From Melieria omissa (lineage: Eukaryota; Arthropoda; Insecta; Diptera; Ulidiidae), in the NCBI GenBank assembly GCA_963971225.1, contig OZ020268.1, positions 127,162,787 to 127,226,786 of the forward strand: a DNA stretch of 64,000 nt, given 5' to 3'. This document shows positions 14,401 through 26,250 of this stretch, one piece after another. Both the position numbers and the translations under genes were made by a program. A model generated the notes under the pieces. The model did not search any database. It was not told where the DNA came from and saw only the letters and a list, made by a program, of their open reading frames with translations. Numbering within the stretch: the stretch's first letter is position 1; every line of letters starts with the position of its first letter.

Positions 14401-17400
14401 AGCAATTTGCTGATAAGCTTCTTAATTTTAGCAACTGCTTTCACTGCCATGTGATCTGGTTAACCCTTCTGTGGGCACCCGGTTCTGGCCTCACCATATT
14501 GAACTTTGGATCCACTTTTTGTAATGTTGTAGTTAAGATATCGAGCTCATGTTTCATGATGCCCTCAACTGATTCTTTATACTTAAACGCAAAAACCAAT
14601 ACAAATACAAATGTTGTACAAAAACAAGGCGAGAATCCTGCAAAATGTATTTATACCCCTTAGTTGAACCCCCAATGGTCTGGCCATGTCTAGGTATTTT
14701 CATACAAATTTGCTGTTATTTTCAATGTTTTACGACGTAATTATTGACACATTTGATTATAAATATTTTTTTCGATTGTTCCTTATTCAATCCCCAATGG
14801 AGCACAATTCTGCTTAATCTATTTGCTTCATATTGCCTTTATTTTTTTTTTTTGGGTTAGTAAGATATTATTTTCTTTGCAGAAGAATCTGAACATATAC
14901 AAAACGAATATTCATCCATTATTTTCATGGTAATATCCGTGTTTTGGGGGCAATCCAATTACGCTCCCGATATGAAACCAGTATTTGTCGCGGAGTCGCC
15001 TCTGGTTTTTTATCAATTGGATTTGGTGCCTTCTGTGACAGACATGGAAGGAAGGGAATGCAATTTTGAGGATGTGATGGACTGTTTCTGAACTGCAATG
15101 CTGGAATTTAATCAGAGACGACAATTTCTCTGGAAAAATAGTCCAAGCAATAGTGGAAACTAATGCTCTCGGGCAATAAAATTAACATATTAATTCGTTA
15201 AAAATATGTTAAAATAGGTAAAAATGCCGTTGATGCAAATTATCTCTTAGACCCTGAAGAAAACGAATCTTCTGATACCGATAAAAAAAATTGGGCCCTT
15301 TCAGTCACAATGTCCAATATATTGGACTACAGCCCATACAATTCATACAGCGAGCTGTTATTTTCATGTCGGAAAGGGTTAAATAGTTCAACGTGAAGAT
15401 AGCAATAACGAAGGCGATAATAAAGACTATATCCAACCAGTTCTGCATGAACAATAACATGTCGAGCATGTTATGCTTGAACGGAATGTTTTTCCTTGGG
15501 ATAGATGAAACTAAGTGGGTTAATAGAAGATCTTTTTTCTTATTTATAGCCAACAACACCCACTCATCTGTATGAATCAGCTACCTTTTCGATTTGTCAA
15601 CAGTGCAAGGAATTTAGAAATAATAATAGATATATTAAAACACCATTTGTATGCATGTAAAATTGCAACCACTGCATTGGCCAAGCAGTTGAAGACAATC
15701 CATAAGCAACTTGTTTTATATTTTCAAGCAAGAGAAAAATAGTATTTAAACTTTTATTTTACAAAATTACACATGCATACAAATGCATACAGTCATACGT
15801 TCTCAAATATATATAAACTCATAAACAAAAATTAAAAAAAAACCAATTATATTAACTACCACAATCCTCGACTATCGTTTTTTGGGGGGTTCAACTATGA
15901 GTTTTTAAAAGGGTTAAAAGTGGGCAACTATAACTCGAATCATTTTCATACAAATTAGTATGTACCTAACCAAATTATGTGCTTTGCTTGCAAGAGAAAG
16001 GAGAAGCAATGAAGATACTGACAGGCCTCAGGGTTATAGAAAGACTACTATTCCAAATATAGCTATGAACCACAGATCACCCACCGAAAAACACTGGATT
16101 TGTTGGACCTACAAGTATTTAGAGGAGCGAAGAAACTCAAGAAATACAATTTTTCCCCCTTTTTGTTGTTGTAATTTCATTTAGATAACGAAACCCATAT
16201 GTTATACTGTCATCTACATCTCATTCATTTCAAACAACATTTGCAGAAAACCCAATAGACCAATAGATGAGAACGTGAGGGCTTCTTCTATTGCTCCAGT
16301 AATTCTATTCTATTTGATGTTCCTAATTTGAGCAGAAATTAACGTAAAAATTCAGAATTTGTATTTGTTTACACCGTCAAATGCAGTCAGTAGGACGCAC
16401 GAGAGAGATGGATGAAAGCACCGCATTTATTATGCAACCCGTGAGCGGAAGTGACACGCTAGTCAACTGCATTTGGTATCCGCCATCCACACACTACTCA
16501 CCCTTGTGGATCGAGAGTGGGCGCCATTTGTACTGCTGCGCACGGGGAAAGGGGCTTATAGCCGCGTACGGGAAAAATTAATAAATTATTTTTAAACGAG
16601 TTCCAAGCGGCTCCTGGACAGATCCAAACAGTTGGACAATCCCGGCCCGACTAATTCAGATATATGTACCCTACTTATAACTTACCGTAAATGCGCAGTT
16701 GCTGCTTGGAGCGAATCCAAAAACAGCGAAGGATTCTTAAATGCCGCAAATTGCAAAACCCCTCCGCAGAATAAAAATGCTCGGCAATTAACTTTTACAA
16801 CCAGCTCCAACTATCCAATTTATAGGTGATTTCGTAGTAATTGACGCCAATTCCTGAGACCCTGCTTGGTCCGCTCCGACTGCAACGCAGGCAATCAGCA
16901 TTCATTCATCGCCGCTGTTTCAACAAATTTCCCACCAGTTTGTTTCCCATGCTCCGCTCCACACAAACAAAACCAAGATTGTTGTCGATTTTCCTTTTAT
17001 CGTATCAAATGACACCTGCACTTGCAGCCACCTTTCACAATCTATAAGCCTTTCATAATTCTGCACATCTTTGACAACAATAACCACGAGCCGCCACTCA
17101 CACGACAAACATCACTGAATCGTAGGAGAAATATGTGGGGCTGCATGGAGCGAGCAAATCTGCAATCCACATTCCACAAGTGTTGTATTTGCAAGTTATT
17201 GCCGAAAGCCTCAACATGAAATACGAATTTTACTCAATGCTTAAATATGCTCCTACCCACCGCGTTAAGTCAAAATAATTTGCAAGACTGCAAGGGCTGT
17301 GCAAATCCACGTTTCTTTTATTGCAGCGCTCATGTTTTGTGGGCCGTAGCAACCCTGACTAATCCGACGGCGACGCACGCAAGAGATGACTACATACTTA

Positions 17401-17963
17401 TTTTTGGCTTAAGACTCGAACTGATGAGGAAAAGTGAGACAACTATAACCTGAGATAATGTAGAACGTATGCTGCCACAGGTTGCGTACCAGCGTGAGTG
17501 CATCTCTAATTATGTTGCCAGACATATAACTCAGATTTACTAATCTTTGTAGAACATGTGCTGTCGTCTATAATGTTATTTGCCTTTACAAAAGTTACAA
17601 AGAGCTTGATTCAATGTGCTAAGCGCTGCTCATTTATAAATTTATTTTCTTTGCTTTCATTATTATTTTCTGTTACCTCTGGGACCGTCTCTAGACTACT
17701 CAAAATTTGACGTCTGCGCCCTGTTGTTGACATTTTGCGTGCTCACATAATTTTCCCATTGGCAACTGACCTCAAAACCGTAGTTTTTGCGATTGAGACA
17801 CACACAACACAACATTTCAGAATCAGCGTGAATCCGGTAGCAGTAGCACAGCAAAGCTGCGACGCCTGCTGACTTGTGTCGATAACGGTGAAGCTGGGGG
17901 CAGCGGACATCGGTTTCACTGAAACCCGTCCCCTAGGACATTGAAAACTGCAACAGGCCGAGC
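8491..17963. other. Long region without a recognised gene
   Basis: Open frames here are short, unspliced and lack domain similarity. Likely contents are noncoding first exon(s) and regulatory DNA of foi, and the promoter of the LETMD1-like gene at the right end. A poly-T/poly-A-rich patch at about 12425-12850 begins CTTAAGGGGGTCC and looks repeat-derived. A decayed TTAA-bounded element may occupy 14464-15913. A TATGTA microsatellite lies at about 14220-14255. Confidence 0.4.
14464..15913. mobile_element. Possible decayed piggyBac-like element
   Basis: TTAA at 14460-14463 is followed by CCCTT, and the right side reads AAGGG then TTAA at 15914-15917, as expected for a piggyBac-type insertion. 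Only five terminal bases match. Inside, TAGTTGAACCCCC occurs near 14660 and as its reverse complement near 15885, an asymmetric subterminal inverted repeat. No transposase could be recognised. Confidence 0.3.
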
Positions 17964-19391
17964 ATGACACTAGCGCTACGACTGCTTCGGTTGCCGGCTT
18001 TGGCCAACCCCAGTGCGGTGGGTACACTGCTACGTCAGCCAGGAGTTCCGCTTCGATTATACGCTTCATCGAAGTGAGTTTATGACATCGGCAGTGCTTC
18101 GATTGTTTAACGCTTCCGCATTCATGCAGACCGCAAAGGAAGGAAGACTCGAACCCCGAAGGCCTGTCACTGCCTCTTCCCAACGTCTCAAGCAATAAAA
18201 CACCACCGACTAGTCCCACCGCTTCCTCGACCAAACCGGAGTCCACACCAAAATGTACCAAGGAAAATTCTCCTTCGGTAGCGATGACTGCGCCACGAGG
18301 CAAGTCGAAGCTCCCAGGCGAGGTGATGCGACGAAATGTTCAGGGTTACATGTTTACGCGCTTCTTCGACTATGTGAAGAATTACGACAAATTGCTGGAG
18401 AAAAACTTTCCCTCGGCGATGCGTGTGTACCGTGTGTTCGTCGACGGCGTGACGGACTTCTTTGGTGACATGAAGCGCTTCCTGCAGATCTCACGCATCG
18501 TCAGGGACTCACCGCACGGTCTAAAGGCACTCAACCGCAAGGAGCTGGAACTGTACATGCGGATGCCTCGCGACATGGTAAAGGTGGCACCGGCACTGAT
18601 TGGTTCATCGTTACCCGTGGTCGGCTATGCGGTGCTACCACTAGTGTATGTGTTGCACACCATTAACAAGTGAATTCTCTGCAACCGCTCTTTCTCGTTG
18701 CAGGTTTATGTTCCCACACCGGTGGCTGACGTCACATTTCTGGACCATACAGCAGCGCGCCGAGTTCCAGCAAATCGACATGCAGAGACGCCTGCTGAAT
18801 AACCGGTCCGTCTTTCGGTTGCTACAAGCAAAGCTCCGCTGTGCGAAAAGTCACGCTCTCAATCCGCAACTAGAGCAGATCCTGGGGCTGGTCGGCAGTG
18901 GTTTCCATCCAAGCGTGACCTCGCTTTTAGACGTGAAGGATGTTTTTGCGCAGATACCATACAACTTTTGCTCGCTGAGTGGGAAACATGTGGTTCGTAC
19001 TCGAGTCGTATAATCTTAAATGTTGTCTTAACTATCTGGTCGCCAGAATTTGTTGAATGCTATGCATGGCGTACCGAGCGGTTGGTTCGCGCGACGGCGG
19101 CTGTACGAGCATGCTTTCCTCGTACACAACATGGACCTGGCTATCACCAGAGAGGGTGGCGTTCACAACATGCCGCTGGATGCTTTACGCTACAGTTGCT
19201 TCATACGCGGCCTGAACCCGAGCAACTTAACCAACGAGGAAATGATCGAATGGCTGCGCAACTGGATAACCGTTTCCACTACGATACAAAAGGAGCACAT
19301 CAGTCTGTTTCTGCATTTGCCTATCTTTCTAGCCTACAATCACCCCAATAATTGGCAACTTATCTACGACCACACCAGACCAAAGCAGTAA
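17964..19391 (+). CDS. LETMD1: LETM1 domain-containing protein 1 (mitochondrial)
   Basis: LETMD1-type protein; the mammalian member is a mitochondrial inner-membrane protein with a LETM1-like ribosome-binding domain. Exons 17964-18073, 18130-18645, 18704-18992, 19047-19391 join in frame to 420 codons including the stop. The N-terminus (MTLALRLLRLPALANPS) is rich in Leu/Arg without acids, typical of a mitochondrial presequence. A Ser/Thr/Pro-rich linker follows. Near residues 188-212 a hydrophobic helix (LIGSSLPVVGYAVLPLVF) leads into MFPHRWLTSHFW, which matches the family. The C-terminal LETM1-like region ends near LNPSNLTNEEMIEWLRNW. The 18992/18993 donor (GTTCGT) is weak but gives the only junction that preserves family similarity (KHV-NLLNAM). 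A polyadenylation signal AATAAA lies at about 19408. The neighbour RpL14 converges from the right. Confidence 0.88.
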
Positions 19392-20036
19392 AGTGCTTAC
19401 AGGTCGTCAATAAAGCTCTCATTTTCCGTTTCGGACATAAATTAACCACTGCACTGGTTATGAAAAACAGAAGCGTCGGATTATTTTTTTCCTCCAATAA
19501 ACCGTGGATGAATGGCTACAATGTCTTGAAAATTTAGACGGATTCGTAGTTTACAAATACTCAATTAATGATTTGTATTGGCAAACACACAGTAGCATGC
19601 ATGAAAAACGTCCACATGATTAGGCTGCACGCTCGGAGCGACGGGTCATCTCACAACCTCGACAATCGAGAGAATTGTGAAACTGTAAAAAACGTTTTCC
19701 TTAAATATTGTTATTTTGAAATAAATGATGGAATATAAGCGTGTTGCTTTTCTTGTAATGAAGTCGTGCTATACTTCGAAAAATATATTCTTTGAAGTAA
19801 CCAGGCGAAACGAGTAGTTTGTGAGATATGGAATTGTTCGTGTTTCCGATAGTTGCGTTGCGGTTTTAATCGCCACTCAAATTTACATACGACAGTAATT
19901 GATTTCCTAAAAAATAACTTTATTTTTTCCTGTGCAACATATTCAACTCGTAGTACACGGGCATGATACAAATACAAAAATGTATCATGGTACACGGGCA
20001 GGCTGAAGTGGACATACAAAAACCTCGATTGACCCT

Positions 20037-21266
20037 TTACTTCTTAGCCGCGCCTTTCTTCACACCCTTGGCTTTAAGCTCTCGTATACGCTCGCGTCTG
20101 TCTTTCTTCAACTTACGCTCCGTACCGTCAGCCTTGGTGCGCTTCTTCAGTGCATTGAAGGCAATGGTCAGCAACTTATTCCGTTGACGCTTGGCGTAGC
20201 GCAGCTTGAAGCGGTCAAAATCGTTCAGTTGGGAGCGCTACAAAAATATAAAAACATTACATTATAACATTATTCAAAGCATTAAGCAAGGCAATGAGAA
20301 TATCAGAGATATTTCAGCAAGGGTTATCTTAGCTTCATTTATGTATCAGCCGGCAATTCCTATCAAGAACTTTCATTATCATCATCTGCGACTGACGGGC
20401 TACTGGGAATCAGTAACAAATCCCGCCGTATTTTACTCACCTTGCAAATATTTTGTGCCTTGAGCGACCAAGGGCTGACCTTCCACTGGGCTTTCAAGTC
20501 ACTATCCTGCCAAGCCTTGCGCACAATACGTGTGGGAGCCGTGAAGGGGAATTTTATACGGTATTTTGTCAAATGCAGATTATTTAATCTGTATTCTTGA
20601 CGTGGCACGCCAGTCAGTGGTCCATCGACCAGCACCTGCAAGCACAACACTTTAGTATAGCAGTTCTACTCGAAATTACGCATCTGGGAGTAATCAAGTG
20701 GATGTATTATCGTCAGTATGGATTGAGTTAGCTTCAGTTGTGTATCAGTTGGCACTTCCTATCAAGAAGACTATATCATCAGGTAGTGCATCCGGTTTTC
20801 CCTTCTAATGCGGCTAGTTATATCAGTGTAATAACACTTACCCTGTTCTGGTCGATCACGTCAACAATAGTGACGAGTCGTCCCTTTAGCGGGCCCGCTG
20901 AGCATTTGGCAATGCGGCCAGTTTGTACGAATCTCTGGAACGGCTGCAAGTACAAAAATACACGCAGTGAAAGTCACAACTAAACCAAAGTTTTTCCAAC
21001 TCTTTTTAGACAATTGCTCCCATGTTCGACAATTTTGGCACAAGCCAACGGAACACATGATACATGAACGAAATATTTCAACCACGTGAAAACTTCATGC
21101 AGTTATTTGTATTTTATGCATAGCACTACAGTGATTTCTAACTTTTCACAAATGCTCCGGTTATGCTTTCTTCATTTTCACTTTTTTTTCATCGCTTTTG
21201 TGATGTTGAATCACATTTTGCAATAAGTTTCAATAAAAACCCAAAACTTCAGCATTTTCTTACCAT
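20037..21266 (-). CDS. RpL14: Ribosomal protein L14 (eL14)
   Basis: Protein of the large cytosolic ribosomal subunit. Coding exons on the minus strand: 21266-21264 (the ATG alone), 20943-20842, 20635-20441, 20237-20037. They total 167 codons with the stop, the same length as Drosophila RpL14 (166 aa). Conserved blocks include [16 protein letters not shown], the [20 protein letters not shown] block, and the basic C-terminal helix ending GAAKK. The first coding exon contains only the start codon, followed at once by GTAAGA, so the rest of the protein depends on splicing. The 5' UTR next to the ATG is pyrimidine-rich (TTTCTTTCTTTCC), consistent with TOP-type translational control. Introns 2 and 3 each contain a box C/D snoRNA candidate. 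The gene is head-to-head with ZC3H3. Confidence 0.97.
20309..20390 (-). ncRNA. Box C/D snoRNA candidate in RpL14 intron 3
   Basis: On the minus strand the intron contains a C box (ATGATGA, complement of 20379-20385). A D' box CTGA follows at about 20346-20349 and a terminal D box CTGA (in TTGCTGAAA) at 20314-20317. C-to-D spacing is about 70 nt, normal for this class. The guide upstream of D' reads TCTTGATAGGAATTGCC and is nearly identical to that of the candidate in the next intron. Ends are approximate, and no closing terminal stem is convincing. Confidence 0.55.
20709..20786 (-). ncRNA. Box C/D snoRNA candidate in RpL14 intron 2
   Basis: Minus-strand C box TGATGA (complement of 20776-20781), D' box CTGA (20745-20748), a C'-like ACTGAAG, and D box CTGA in ATACTGACG (20713-20716). 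The D' guide TCTTGATAGGAAGTGCC matches the candidate in intron 3 except for one base, whereas the guide upstream of the D box differs. This looks like a duplicated snoRNA pair within one ribosomal protein gene. The methylated rRNA position was not identified. Confidence 0.58.
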
Positions 21267-21863
21267 GGCGAACCGGAAAGAAAGAAACTTAGCTGCGAGC
21301 TAACAAACCTACATATTTCAATATGGCATATACCACTGAACCGTAATTGCTAGAGAAGCAAAGAGTGTGGCAATAGCAACTAATTATTGTACCGTTTTCC
21401 ACCCTGCGAATTTATCTGAATACTTCAATGTGATAATGTATTTGTATTCAGTCCAAAAAATAATTAATAACAGCACATTGCAAATGTACACATAATCTTG
21501 AGTGACATATTATTTCTATTAAGTGAAGTGCGAAAAATTGTTGCCTTATACATTTGATTTGATCATGTTGTACTGTGTAATATGACGATTTGTCATAATT
21601 TAATGAAATAACTAATTGGTACGTATGCATCCGATGACGAAATTATGACAGATTTCCTTGCATTACAACTGAATATTTTCAATTGAAATTGCAAATAAGC
21701 ATAACTGAGTTCCAGAAATTTCTAGTACTTTTCTGCACTCTGCAACACCCCTGGAGAATTGAACAAAGCGACATAGAGCTGAGTTGACATTTCCACATTT
21801 TTACGACGCCTCGCAGTTGATATTTCGGATAATTTGCGTCTTACACTAAACTAAACCGATAAA
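21267..21863. promoter_or_regulatory. Head-to-head promoter region, RpL14 / ZC3H3
   Basis: About 600 bp separates the divergent start codons of RpL14 (-) and ZC3H3 (+). The RpL14 side carries the pyrimidine tract TTTCTTTCTTTCC within 30 nt of the ATG, a candidate TOP element and transcription start. The centre is AT-rich and no TATA box stands out. Confidence 0.5.
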
Positions 21864-23961
21864 ATGCTACCACAATACTCGCTGGAGGACACAACAGCAC
21901 CGCCTACAAGGACAATTTTCATAAACCCTAACTTTAATAAGGTAAGACAGCAGCAGGGCAACGGCGCAGCTGTAGCAGCAGCAGTGACAACGGCAACCAG
22001 CTCGTCTGCGCACTTTAATCCCTTGTTCCTTCACGCAAATCGGCCACCAGCTATACACATGAATCCACAGTTTCTGCGGAAGAAGTTGTTGGAGCAGGAA
22101 CAGATGCAGTTGCAACGGCTTCGACTATTAAGTCAAGTGAAGCAGTTAGAGCCTGCTTGTGGAAAAGTGCCCAATCCTGCGGCAATCGCTGTTAGCGCAG
22201 TTGATACCGACCGAAAGATTATCGTCAAATCGCGCACACACATCGTGCGTGAGCCTGCAGTGGTGGAAGCGGCGGCAATGGTGGTAGATAAGACAACACC
22301 ACAAAGAGTTACTCCTTTCATAACACTCAGTAGGCGCAAACTGGTTCGCCGTATAGCTGGTGCAGCAGCTGTGAAATCGAAATCTATTGAAGTTGCATCA
22401 CCTATGCCCGCTGGGATCGTCCCGGCCCAGACTGCATCAGTTAGTGGAAAATATAAAATCGACAATAGACGAAAAGGCGAGGCCGTTGATAAGACGGCGT
22501 TGGCATTGTCCAAAGCGCGAAGGCGCGCCTTTGTGGCACGATACGCGCTGCGGCGTTCGAGCGACGCCGAGTCGGTAACAGCAAAGCGAAGGGTCACTCC
22601 CAGGTATGTTGAAGTTTAACTTAAGTATTTGTCACAGGTTGTTGCAATTATTTCGACAGTTCTGGCAGTGCCATAGTGAAGACCAGTTTCAAGTTTCAAG
22701 CGCGGAATGCCAGTAAAAATTTGCAGTTGCTCAACATCAACGGCGTTCTGTATCGGTCCACACGCAATAAATTGCAGCGAAAAGACATAGCCACTGCACC
22801 CGCCACACTACCACTTCCAGACACAGCTAGAACTAGAGCAAAAGTTACAGCTAAGCTGCCACATGGTCGCACTCTATTCGTCCGCGGCACGAAGTTCGTT
22901 ATGGATGAGCAATGTTTCAAGTTGACACGCGTGCCTGCAGCCATGGCGCCGAACGTCAGCGAGGTGGTCACCGCTACGCGGCCGGCGACCACACGTCAGC
23001 GCATCGACATTGGTGGGCTGACGTACATTGCCTCCAAAACGCAGAATGTGTATGTACGTACACGTAACCACCTGACACTGGCACATCTGAATACTGCCAA
23101 GCAACGCAGCCTGCAACTGCTGATGCGCCGCCTAGTCAAGAGCAACGTGCCCTGCGCCATATTCCAGCGCGTTGGCAAGTGCGTGGCGCACGAACGCGGC
23201 AAGTGCAACAAAGTGCACGACAAACTGCAGGTGGCCGTTTGTCCCAGGTGAGCGGCCATTGGAATGTCGCGGAGCTAAAGTTTCAGTTTGTTCGTCTTTT
23301 TTCAGATTTTTGCGCAGTGAATGCCACAACCGCGAGTGCCTGCTATCGCACAATGTTTCGCTGTCCAAAATGCCCGTGTGCAAGTTTTTTTTGCAGGGCG
23401 TGTGTGTGCGGCCTGATTGTCCATATCTGCACAAGAAACTTAGCCCGAGTGCTGGCATCTGCGAGGATTTTGTGCGCGGATTTTGCATGCGCGCTGCACA
23501 AGTAATTGAAATTGGCTTTCAAGTTCTCGCAATTTTATTATCTGTGACGCATGTCCTTTCACCCATTCTTCAAGTGTAACAAGCGACACGAGTTCCTGTG
23601 TCCGGAGTTCGCGCGAAGCGGCAAATGCACCCTGACGAACTGTACGCATTGCAAGAGCCGCAAACGACAACGACGACTGTCAAAAAAAGACGAGAAGAAG
23701 ACGAATTCGAAGAAAGTGGCGACGGCTAGCGTGGGATCAGACGAAGGCATCGATGTCGGAAGCCCAGTGTTGCTGCCTTTGCGGTATTTTAGTGGAGCGA
23801 CTGTGAAAGAGGAGCCACTTGAGGCCACTGCCTCTGATGTGGAAGGGGCTCCAGCTGTCGTGGCAGAGCAGACAGATGGCGATTTGTCAACAACATCCAC
23901 ACCCTCACGCCACAGTCGCCCCAAAGTGGGTGCGCTGCCTGCTTTCATACCACTGTCGTGA
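21864..23961 (+). CDS. ZC3H3: CCCH zinc-finger protein ZC3H3
   Basis: Orthologue of ZC3H3 (Smicl), a nuclear CCCH protein linked to mRNA polyadenylation and export through CPSF. Exons 21864-22603, 22660-23247, 23306-23501, 23575-23961 give 637 codons including the stop. The N-terminal 400 residues are low-complexity, with Ala runs and a basic Arg/Lys-rich part. Five tandem CCCH-type fingers follow: C412/C421/C429/H433, C441/C449/C454/H458, C468/C476/C481/H485, C495/C503/C509/H513, and C517/C526/C531. In the fifth the final ligand is shifted, with THC where CX3H is expected, so His533 or Cys534 may serve. The C-terminus is basic, then acidic and Ser-rich. Five fingers in a row is the hallmark of this family. 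It is divergently paired with RpL14. Confidence 0.9.
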
Positions 23962-26250
23962 AAGCGAGCGCCATCGAGCGGCGCTGAATTTTCAGGTACA
24001 ATTAAACTCTCATTTTTCTATGATAAACCAGATTTTGTGGGTCCGTTTGAGTCTTCCTCCTGCGGCATGCAACTTTCACTAATTACAGATACTGCCGCAC
24101 TAAATCCCATTACTTTTTGACACAAGTCTTCGGGCGTTTATTTTTATTGCATTTTAGTTTTAATTTTTATGCGGCTTTCTCATAGTTTTAGAATTTAGTG
24201 CTTTGTTTAAAACAAAACAAAAAAAAAAACGACAAATAAATGCGAAGCCCCAATGAAATAAATAAAAAGTAACTGCTGAAGACAACGACTTTTAGACTTC
24301 CAATAAAACAAGCACAATCAATAAAACTGTTTTTCATTTGTGTTGGATGGGGAGTGAATACTCATCATTAATGTTTCAGTAAGTTTGGATTTGAAAGCGG
24401 AATACATTCGTTTGAAGAAACGAAACATCTTCAGGTATACCTTTGATATGCCGCCCAACGTTCTTATGGACCAGTTTCATCTCTTTATTGCGTTGAATAG
24501 GTTGCGCTCGCAACTGCATCTCATTCTCTCCTCCCAGCCCCATCATCATCATTTTGCTCGACGAAGTAATTTGAAATCGCGGTGCTTTGCATTGTAATAT
24601 CAATAAGGTAATTGCCGTTTTATTTGCATCATTATTATTATGGTTGTCGTTTACGTAAATATTTAGCGTGTATATCAAATAAATATGTATGTATGTAGGT
24701 ATGCTTGTATATCATAGGTAGGTGTAGTAGAGACCATAATAAATATCAATAGTCGTACAAATGATAGAGCAGAAGCATCGTACTCGAATACGATCCGTTT
24801 CACTCCAATTCAGTTCGTTTCGCGCCAGCTTGCCGGTGCGCACCTGAAACGTTCGCCCATCGCTACTACGTAGACGTCTTCAATGCGCACGGCACACCCT
24901 CTTACCAACTAGAAAAGGTTGAGTTAAGGTAACAAGTAGGAATTTGCTCGGTTTTGGTGGTATGCGGTTGCACTGATTATACTATACAGGGACTCAAAAC
25001 GGACATTATTGTGGTGATGATGTATGTGTATGCGTGTGTGCCTTATTATGCACAAAAGTGACAAGGAGGGCTCACAAGTGAACGAAGCAACTTAAAATCA
25101 AAGTACTTTAAAACAAGCGCAAGGCACCAAACAATGGGGATTTCGCCGACCTGCAGTTTGACTTGCACGACTTGCGCCGCTGTGACGTTGCTACTGTGCT
25201 ATACTTCTAGGTTGAAACTTGATTGGATTGTGGCGGGGAGCAGAGGGGTTTGGCGTACGGTGACTATTAAAAATGTAACTAAAAAGTGCAACTGCAGCTG
25301 ACGATGTGTTCGGTCAGGCCAGGCCAGATTCCACTACTGTAGCGTGCAAGTCTACGAAATATTCGATGTACACATTTTACGCTTATATTTACTTCAAACT
25401 TTTCCAGCACGAGAGGCGGGTAAGGACTTGCAATTAAAACATAATCCAGCCAAGAGATTGAATTTTACAATTATTTTTGTATGGCCGTTGAAATATCATT
25501 CCGCGATGGAAGCTGTTATTGCTTTATAAATACTACTACGTTGGGTCATGATGGATGGACTTAGCATAGAGATGTGTCGAAAACAAAATGCCGAATCAAA
25601 AAAATATAAAAAATTTTTACAATTGGGAATTTAATGAAGAATGTTAGACAAACTAGAAGAATAACAATAAATTTTTGGAGTATAAAACTTGAACAGCATC
25701 TAGCCCTAGCATCTGTTGACTTTTTTATATCTACACTAAATACTGTTGCAATGTACTCGTTCATCTCTCGAAAATCTGAGCTGAGAATTTCGAAATCTGA
25801 GCTGAAATCAGGCCTCAAGTTACATACGTCTTGCTGGGCTCTGATTGCCAAAAAGTAGGATGGCGTAAAAGTGAGCTCTAAATGCGAAAATATCACAAGG
25901 CAGGAAACGAAAATTGAGATCAAAGAGGAATTTCTGGCGGTCGGCTGGTGCTTACCCCGGTAGCGCCTAGCGTGACCATATGGCGACACTAAGCATGTGC
26001 CCCAACACTGTGATTTTCAATGCCTAATTATAAGAAAGAATTCCAGAACATTCGGGTTCATGTGACACTTGTAATGCACCAAGGCGAACTGCAGCGCTTT
26101 GTTACAATTACTGGTAGGCCCCCTGTGCAGGAGTGCCAATCATTAAGGGGCTTATCTAGAACGTGCGTTGAAAACATGCTTTTTTGTGGCTATCGCTTGT
26201 ATCGTTTGCGCTCTAAGTAGCTGTGAATATGATGGTTGGCCGTGCGCTTC
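23962..26250. other. Intergenic between convergent genes
   Basis: This contains the ZC3H3 3' UTR (an AATAAA cluster at about 24230-24310) and, on the other strand, the probable 3' UTR of the BNIP2-like gene. A TATGTA-type microsatellite lies near 24680-24720. I see no gene in the remainder. Confidence 0.4.
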
